A stretch of 64,000 nucleotides of DNA. It comes from JANYCO01 sp035535995 (GTDB lineage Bacteria; Bacteroidota; Bacteroidia; Cytophagales; Cytophagaceae). The DNA lies in assembly GCA_035535995.1 (NCBI GenBank), contig DATLOZ010000019.1:1-64000 (forward strand), in the 5' to 3' direction. Made by a program: the position numbers and the translations under genes. Under the pieces are notes generated by a model. It saw only the letters and a list, made by a program, of their open reading frames with translations. It did no database searches and had not been told where the DNA came from. This document shows positions 60,601 through 64,000 of this stretch, one piece after another; positions within the stretch are counted from its first letter, which is position 1; the number at the start of each line of letters is the position of its first letter.

Positions 60601-62227
60601 AACGGTTTTCATTCTTCCGTATTATAAACCAACAGCTACAGCTCCTTATGCTGTAAACTTCAAAGATTCTACCGGACATTGGGCGCCAAGCGCTGCCCCT
60701 ACTTCTTTGAATAATAGCTGTTCGTGGGTGCATGATATCCCTAACTCGACTACAAAACCAAATATGTATTACGGAGGCCTGGGGATCATTGATTCTGTAT
60801 GGGTGACAAGTAAAACAGGAGATTATTACAAAGGTGAAAAATCGCATTTGTATAGTCCTTGTTTCAACTTCAATGTGCTGGATAAACCTATGATCTCTAT
60901 CAAACTCTGGACATCCACACAAGACCAGATCTCCGGATCGGCACTGGATTATTCGGTAGATGATGACAGTAGCTGGAGCACGATCGGATTGGTGGGCGAT
61001 GGAATTGACTGGTATAATACTATTGGTATTGCTGGTAGTCCTGGTAAAGTAAACACCAACGATGGATGGTCTGGTATCGATACAACTTGGAGAATAGCAA
61101 AGATCGGACTTACCAACCTGGCAAATTATAACACAACAAAACGAGTACGTTTCAGGATTGCGCTGGGATCGCCTTTGGATACCACGATCTCGACTTATGA
61201 AGGAGTTGCAGTAGACAGTGTGTGGATCGGAAACCGAAATAAAATTGTATTGACGGAACATTTCACCAATTACAATACAGCAACAGGTACTACTACTGCT
61301 GCCATTGCTGCTGCTGACAATGCTGTCAACACAATGCGGGACACAAGGAAAGCAGATATGGCAGCTATTTATTACCATACCAGTTTCCTTTCACAAGATG
61401 CCTTCAACCTCTTCTACTCGGCTGGACCTAGTTCCAGAGTATTGAGCTATGGAGTCACAGCATCTCCGCGAACAGTGGTAGATGGTAATTATTACAACGG
61501 CGATATTTATTCAGGAAGTACACCGGATAAAAGATTGGATGTAAAAGACATCGATGCCCGTGCGCTTGAAACAGCAATTTTCCAAATAAACATGACTACT
61601 TCCTTTACTTCAGGATTAGCGACAATTGCTACTAAAGTTACTTATACAGGAAATACCCCTGTAGCGAAGGATGTAGTATTACAGACCGTGGTTACAGAAG
61701 ATTCTTCCGGAGCTCCTAAGTATAGTTCTATAGCAAGACAAATGCTACCTGATGCTGCTGGCTCTTACTTCAGCAAGTTGTGGATTTACGGAGATACTGT
61801 AACGACCAGCAATTCATGGGCAAACTCTTTGCCTACTACCGCAAAATTAGGAGTAGTATGTTTTGTACAAGATGCTAATACCAAAGAAGTATACCAGGCC
61901 GCTTACCTTAGAGGAAGCGGTACCTACAACGGAAGCCCTGTAATAACCGCAGTAGCAGAGCAAGAGCTGCAAGATGAATTTAAGGTGATGATGTTCCCGA
62001 ACCCTGCTACAGATGAAGTATTCTTCCTGTACGGAAAATCATTGAGAGAAGCTTCCGACTGGATTGTATATGATAACGTTGGAAGAGTAGTAGAACAAGG
62101 TGTCTGTTCCGTAGGCAAAGAAGGATTCTCGATCAATACTTCACAATATAAAGGAGGCGTTTATCATATCCGCTTGCAAGGAGAGAAGGGCGCTTACGAG
62201 CACAAGGAACTTGTAATAATTCATTAA
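57695..62227 (+). CDS. Giant surface protein: Ig-like repeats, PKD, Omp28-like domain, T9SS type A
   Basis: The 1510-residue product has a signal peptide (1-23, cut near SMGQ). Repeats of Ig-like and HYR-like type (about 25-780) are rich in Gly, Ser, Thr and Asn. A PKD domain (about 795-880; FWDFGDGTTLADTSH) follows, then a beta domain (about 960-1170). An Omp28-like thioredoxin-fold domain (about 1180-1410) begins IVLTEHFTNYNTATGTTT, in which the CxxC of redox-active relatives is absent. The end, MMFPNPATDEVFFLYG...GGVYHIRLQGEKG...KELVIIH, is a T9SS type A sorting domain. Likely an adhesin or scaffold on the cell surface. A strong terminator follows. Confidence 0.88.
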   Translation: MNKNYILYLFMAFLSLLAGTSMGQVTITPANGGTSICIGSTVTLSSDIIIKETNNGDIADGNPSYTFNVPANFQFDNTASLLYSSSPTISGVTINSFTTTALTISFTVAGSAGQNTDHLNLGGIKIKAITAPSFGNITSSSNTLGVNNSVNHATLFSVAAPNVSITTDDADLIACSGTAVNFTAYGASTYEFFIDGTSRQGPSATATFSHTWVATTTHTVYVQGTSNGCMSQSSNLNFTVNATPTLSWNPSAQSFAVGDADNILDNNGPPNGSPGGGNYTFSGAGVSFSGSNYEFSPSAAGIGSHPLSCTYTVGTCPSTPVTQSFTVSTPNSISGLNPSYCINGSATNISITPPAGKSVTRFEYWCYYCGTPSYQPVSPANQFDPAYIGDPARSGLYGARVRAVYNDGTVSPDSYTSIYPAPNPSIGAIGNMCVGASPVTLSLFPGDDGDPGTFVDGAAGVNESSPQVWTFTPSSPGLQTITYHYKDISYGCTNNYTTSFTVYSNPSPSITNSFSPGGYCFNSAAFALTGSPSGGTFSGPGTFFNTFYPYYNTSVGNNTITYTYSDANGCYGTASTNVVVNNSPTISIRTQRGDTSLCVDASGIGTIKLEASRAGQCSGATWSAYDGSTYTTGGNAGSFGFASPSGGSYNEATTFTNSAYQASTGYARIEVMTTGQPIACPAGYYIGFPVYLIPPPTIQITGLAKDKYCSTDPNISLTATANYKYPYAFNLYNGSDASNNNIVITSVPGGDPALVGKVFVPSSATTGGHTIEYAYTDVNGCSNFKDTILTINKSPQANFFIDSGRCATKATYFNSSTSFIPPTTTLSYFWDFGDGTTLADTSHLSNPVYTYPFPGGYPLYLKVVSSQGCFDDTTLSGANLLTIQSIPVADYTSRFICFGDSTNFKDLSSNASGALKSRSWIFSDKSNVPFDTLIYTSTYNPKYKFVKPDTYNVTLVDSTTLGCTNRKTKTVFILPYYKPTATAPYAVNFKDSTGHWAPSAAPTSLNNSCSWVHDIPNSTTKPNMYYGGLGIIDSVWVTSKTGDYYKGEKSHLYSPCFNFNVLDKPMISIKLWTSTQDQISGSALDYSVDDDSSWSTIGLVGDGIDWYNTIGIAGSPGKVNTNDGWSGIDTTWRIAKIGLTNLANYNTTKRVRFRIALGSPLDTTISTYEGVAVDSVWIGNRNKIVLTEHFTNYNTATGTTTAAIAAADNAVNTMRDTRKADMAAIYYHTSFLSQDAFNLFYSAGPSSRVLSYGVTASPRTVVDGNYYNGDIYSGSTPDKRLDVKDIDARALETAIFQINMTTSFTSGLATIATKVTYTGNTPVAKDVVLQTVVTEDSSGAPKYSSIARQMLPDAAGSYFSKLWIYGDTVTTSNSWANSLPTTAKLGVVCFVQDANTKEVYQAAYLRGSGTYNGSPVITAVAEQELQDEFKVMMFPNPATDEVFFLYGKSLREASDWIVYDNVGRVVEQGVCSVGKEGFSINTSQYKGGVYHIRLQGEKGAYEHKELVIIH

Positions 62228-62262
62228 TAAATTATGAATTAGGAGTTAACTCATAATGAAAT

Positions 62263-62298
62263 AAAAAAGGTTAGTGAAATGTTTCACTAACCTTTTTT
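62263..62298. terminator. Bidirectional terminator between convergent genes
   Basis: AAAAAAGGTTAGTGAAA (62263-62279) and TTTCACTAACCTTTTTT (62282-62298) are perfect complements with T runs on both strands. Confidence 0.9.
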
Positions 62299-62324
62299 TA
62301 TAAGAGGAAGATTAAATTCTATTC

Positions 62325-63281
62325 TTAATTTGTTCCCAATACTTTAAACAACTCATCCAGCTTAGGAGTAAGAATGATTTCTGTTCTTCTGTTTTTCTTG
62401 CGAGCTTCAGCGGTCTTTCCTTCTGCTACCGGTGAGTTCTCGCCTCTTCCTGCCGGTTCTATGTTTTTAGGATCAGCTCCGTTGTTGATCAGGATCCTTG
62501 TGATCGAAGTAGCGCGCAACACGCTGAGGTCCCAGTTGTCTTTCATGCCGGCTGTTCCTTTTGCTACAGGTACATCGTCGGTATGACCTTCTACTAATAC
62601 GCTCACATCTTTTTGTTCTTTCAATACAGCAGCCAGTTTTTTCAATGCCTCTGCACCTGCCGGGTCTACTTCCGTAGAGCCGGATTTAAAGAGCAATTGT
62701 TCTGCGAGCGATACATATACTTTCCCGTTTTTCACATTTACCGTAAGGTCTTTGTCTTTGAAAGAAAGCAGTGCCTTGCTTACACTCGCTTTCAGATCGT
62801 TTACGGCTTTATCTTTGTCAGCCAATATTTTTTCCAGTTCTTTCACCCGGCTCTCACGTTGCTCCAGGCTGGCCTGCAGTGCTTCGGCTTTGCGGGTTGC
62901 GTCCATCAGCTCTTTTTCTTGTCTCATCAAGTCTTTGGTAAGGCGGTCGGCTTCGGCAGCGCTGTAGTTTTGAAGTTTGTCGTGTTTCTTCAGAAGTTTT
63001 TCAAACGAGTTGCTAAGGTCTTCATAGTCTTTGTTGAGTCTTCTCAGTTCGGTTCCTTTCTGCGTAGTGTCATTTTTCATTATACTGTTATCAGCCAGCA
63101 ATTGTCCTACTTGTTCTCTCAAGCGGTTTCTTTCGGCTTCTGCCAGTTTCAACGTATCCTCGCAATTTGCCTTCTCTGCTTCGAGCCTTGATTTTTTCAT
63201 GGCCATATCGTTGAATTTCTTCTTACTCACGCAGCCAACGACAAGCGCCGCGATAGAGAAGGTGATCAGTAGTTTTTTCAT
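62325..63281 (-). CDS. OmpA-family lipoprotein with coiled coil
   Basis: The 318-residue product starts with a lipoprotein signal ending VVGC (Cys 17), followed by a long heptad coiled coil (about residues 22-185, rich in Leu, Glu, Lys, Arg) and an OmpA peptidoglycan-binding domain (about 195-305) with LLFKSGSTEVDPAGAEALKKLA, VEGHTDDVPV, LSVLRATSITRILINNGADP and PAGRGENSPVAEGKTAEARKKNRRTEI. It tethers the outer membrane to peptidoglycan. The coiled coil takes the place of a barrel. Confidence 0.92.
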   Translation of the reverse strand: MKKLLITFSIAALVVGCVSKKKFNDMAMKKSRLEAEKANCEDTLKLAEAERNRLREQVGQLLADNSIMKNDTTQKGTELRRLNKDYEDLSNSFEKLLKKHDKLQNYSAAEADRLTKDLMRQEKELMDATRKAEALQASLEQRESRVKELEKILADKDKAVNDLKASVSKALLSFKDKDLTVNVKNGKVYVSLAEQLLFKSGSTEVDPAGAEALKKLAAVLKEQKDVSVLVEGHTDDVPVAKGTAGMKDNWDLSVLRATSITRILINNGADPKNIEPAGRGENSPVAEGKTAEARKKNRRTEIILTPKLDELFKVLGTN

Positions 63282-63330
63282 TGTTAGTTTATTTTGATGA
63301 TCGAATTTATTCAGATGTAAATCAGATACC

Positions 63331-63423
63331 AGATACCAGATGCCAGATTCTGGATACCAGATATTAATTTAATTAGATGAATATAGATATAATGGAAGTT
63401 ATATTATCTGGCATCTGGTATCT
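63331..63423. repeat. GATACCA/GATGCCA hairpin after the UvrD-type gene
   Basis: A 17-bp perfect pair (AGATACCAGATGCCAGA at 63331-63347, TCTGGCATCTGGTATCT at 63407-63423) is followed on the right by TTTTTC. Extra GATACCA units lie at both sides. It sits three bases before the stop codon of the minus-strand UvrD-type gene (63427-63429) and shares its words with 38643-38709. Confidence 0.75.
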
Positions 63424-63426
63424 TTT

Positions 63427-64000
63427 TCACTCGTGTATTCTTAGTTTAGCAAAGCTTAAGATCAATGTTTTTTCACCCACTTCATTAAATTCGATCGTAG
63501 CTTTGCGATCTGTGCCGGAGATATCCATTTTCTTTACAAGTCCGAATCCAAACTTAGGATGCTCTACCCGCATACCTTCTTTCAAGTAGCTGGTATCGCT
63601 TGGTTTAAAATCTGCAGGAGGCACATAAGAAGTTTTTGGCTTCAGCGGTTGCTGTACCAGGTTCTTCGCCAGCGGCCGTGCATAGTTGACGTTGGCTGTA
63701 CTAGCAGGAGCTTGCTCCGGTACCAGCATTTTATGACTGAGCTTTAAATATTTCGGATTAAATTCAGTAAGGAACCTGCTCGGCTCGCAGGATTTTTTTG
63801 TGCCGTACAAATAACGTTCGGTAGCATAGCTAAACGTTAGATAAGTCTCTGCGCGTGTAACAGCCACATAAAATAATCTTCGTTCTTCTTCCAGGTCTTC
63901 GCGGCTGGTGATGCGCATTTGCGAAGGAAAAAGATTTTCTTCCAGTCCAACGATGAACACGTGTTTAAATTCCAATCCTTTGGAGGAGTGAATGGTCATC
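63427..64000 (-). CDS. C-terminal end of a UvrD/PcrA-type DNA helicase (partial)
   Basis: The gene enters from the right edge of the window; only the last 190 residues are present and the true start lies outside. Helicase motif V (TIHSSKGLEFKHVFIVGLEENLFPS) and motif VI (LEEERRLFYVAVTRAETYLTFSYA) are complete. A linker and a C-terminal domain follow, ending with the PcrA-like KFGFGLVKKMDISGTDRKATIEFNEVGEKTLIL, which resembles the Tudor-like RNA polymerase-binding domain of PcrA/UvrD. It acts in repair and replication/transcription conflict. The product name is limited by the missing N-terminal motifs. Confidence 0.92.
   Translation of the reverse strand, partial: MTIHSSKGLEFKHVFIVGLEENLFPSQMRITSREDLEEERRLFYVAVTRAETYLTFSYATERYLYGTKKSCEPSRFLTEFNPKYLKLSHKMLVPEQAPASTANVNYARPLAKNLVQQPLKPKTSYVPPADFKPSDTSYLKEGMRVEHPKFGFGLVKKMDISGTDRKATIEFNEVGEKTLILSFAKLRIHE

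Noticed and set aside
60461..61378. Long open frame of 305 codons antisense to the giant T9SS protein
   Set aside because: It lies entirely opposite a well-supported gene with sorting domain and signal peptide; composition (many Cys, Ser, Arg, Ile) is that of an antisense frame and no domain is visible.
63310..63425. Possible CRISPR-like array of short repeats
   Set aside because: The units (GATACCA/GATGCCA) are only seven bases, tandem without spacers, and form one hairpin; no cas genes are near.

Overview
The window is chromosomal DNA from a member of the Bacteroidota. Three things point there. Several secreted proteins end in type IX secretion (T9SS) sorting domains of type A or type B, the latter being the gliding-motility-associated C-terminal domain. 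Promoters fit the phylum's TTTG-N19-TAnnTTTG form, and ribosome binding sites are mostly weak. Gene families and order are also typical: a long NusB with DUF1573, YajC, YbbR and CoaE, prs-rplY-pth, a DAHP synthase/chorismate mutase fusion, ribosomal protein bTHX, and a three-gene sdhCAB. I cannot fix the genus. I see no phage, insertion sequence, CRISPR array or plasmid gene; this is mostly core genome interleaved with large surface proteins.

Layout. 0-6 kb: a TPR/leucine-rich-repeat protein, aminopeptidase P, a subtilisin-like protease and an ABC exporter. 6-10 kb: the nusB-DUF1573-yajC-ybbR-coaE cluster. 10-15 kb: hypothetical and secreted proteins, tRNA-His and dihydroorotase. 15-20 kb: a DEAD-box helicase, tRNA-Gln, prs, rplY, pth and bTHX. 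20-23 kb: succinate dehydrogenase. 23-32 kb: T9SS type B surface proteins around fabD. 32-37 kb: a TPR histidine kinase and a secreted GH128-like glycosidase. 37-41 kb: aroA, aroB and the DAHP synthase/chorismate mutase. 41-49 kb: proline dehydrogenase, a MATE exporter, lysS, a second histidine kinase, a YiiX-type hydrolase and a methyltransferase. 49-54 kb: a DegP-type protease, then the phenylalanine genes (pheA and an aminotransferase). 54-64 kb: two MORN-repeat proteins, a 1510-residue T9SS protein, an OmpA-type lipoprotein and the end of a UvrD-type helicase.

The best find is upstream of pheA on the minus strand. A Bacteroidota-type promoter is followed almost at once by a 17-codon ORF, MVRSFQYYFSFYFSHLA, with 7 Phe/Tyr codons among 9 consecutive codons. 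An intrinsic terminator with a seven-T tract comes next, then pheA. An 8-bp pairing that starts in the leader stop codon could break the terminator, and a 9-bp pairing between leader codons 5-7 and the spacer could act as protector. This is the full logic of a ribosome-mediated transcription attenuator for aromatic amino-acid synthesis.

A second theme is the spacers. Several families of short word repeats recur, often as hairpins near stop codons. One family is built on CTCATAACTCAACATTCATA and includes a 32-bp near-perfect palindrome that fills the gap between two convergent genes. Another is built on GATACCA/GATGCCA units. Five genes or features too short for a usual ORF cutoff are also described: bTHX, a 36-residue lipoprotein, a 50-residue membrane protein, the pheA leader and a doubtful 12-codon ORF.
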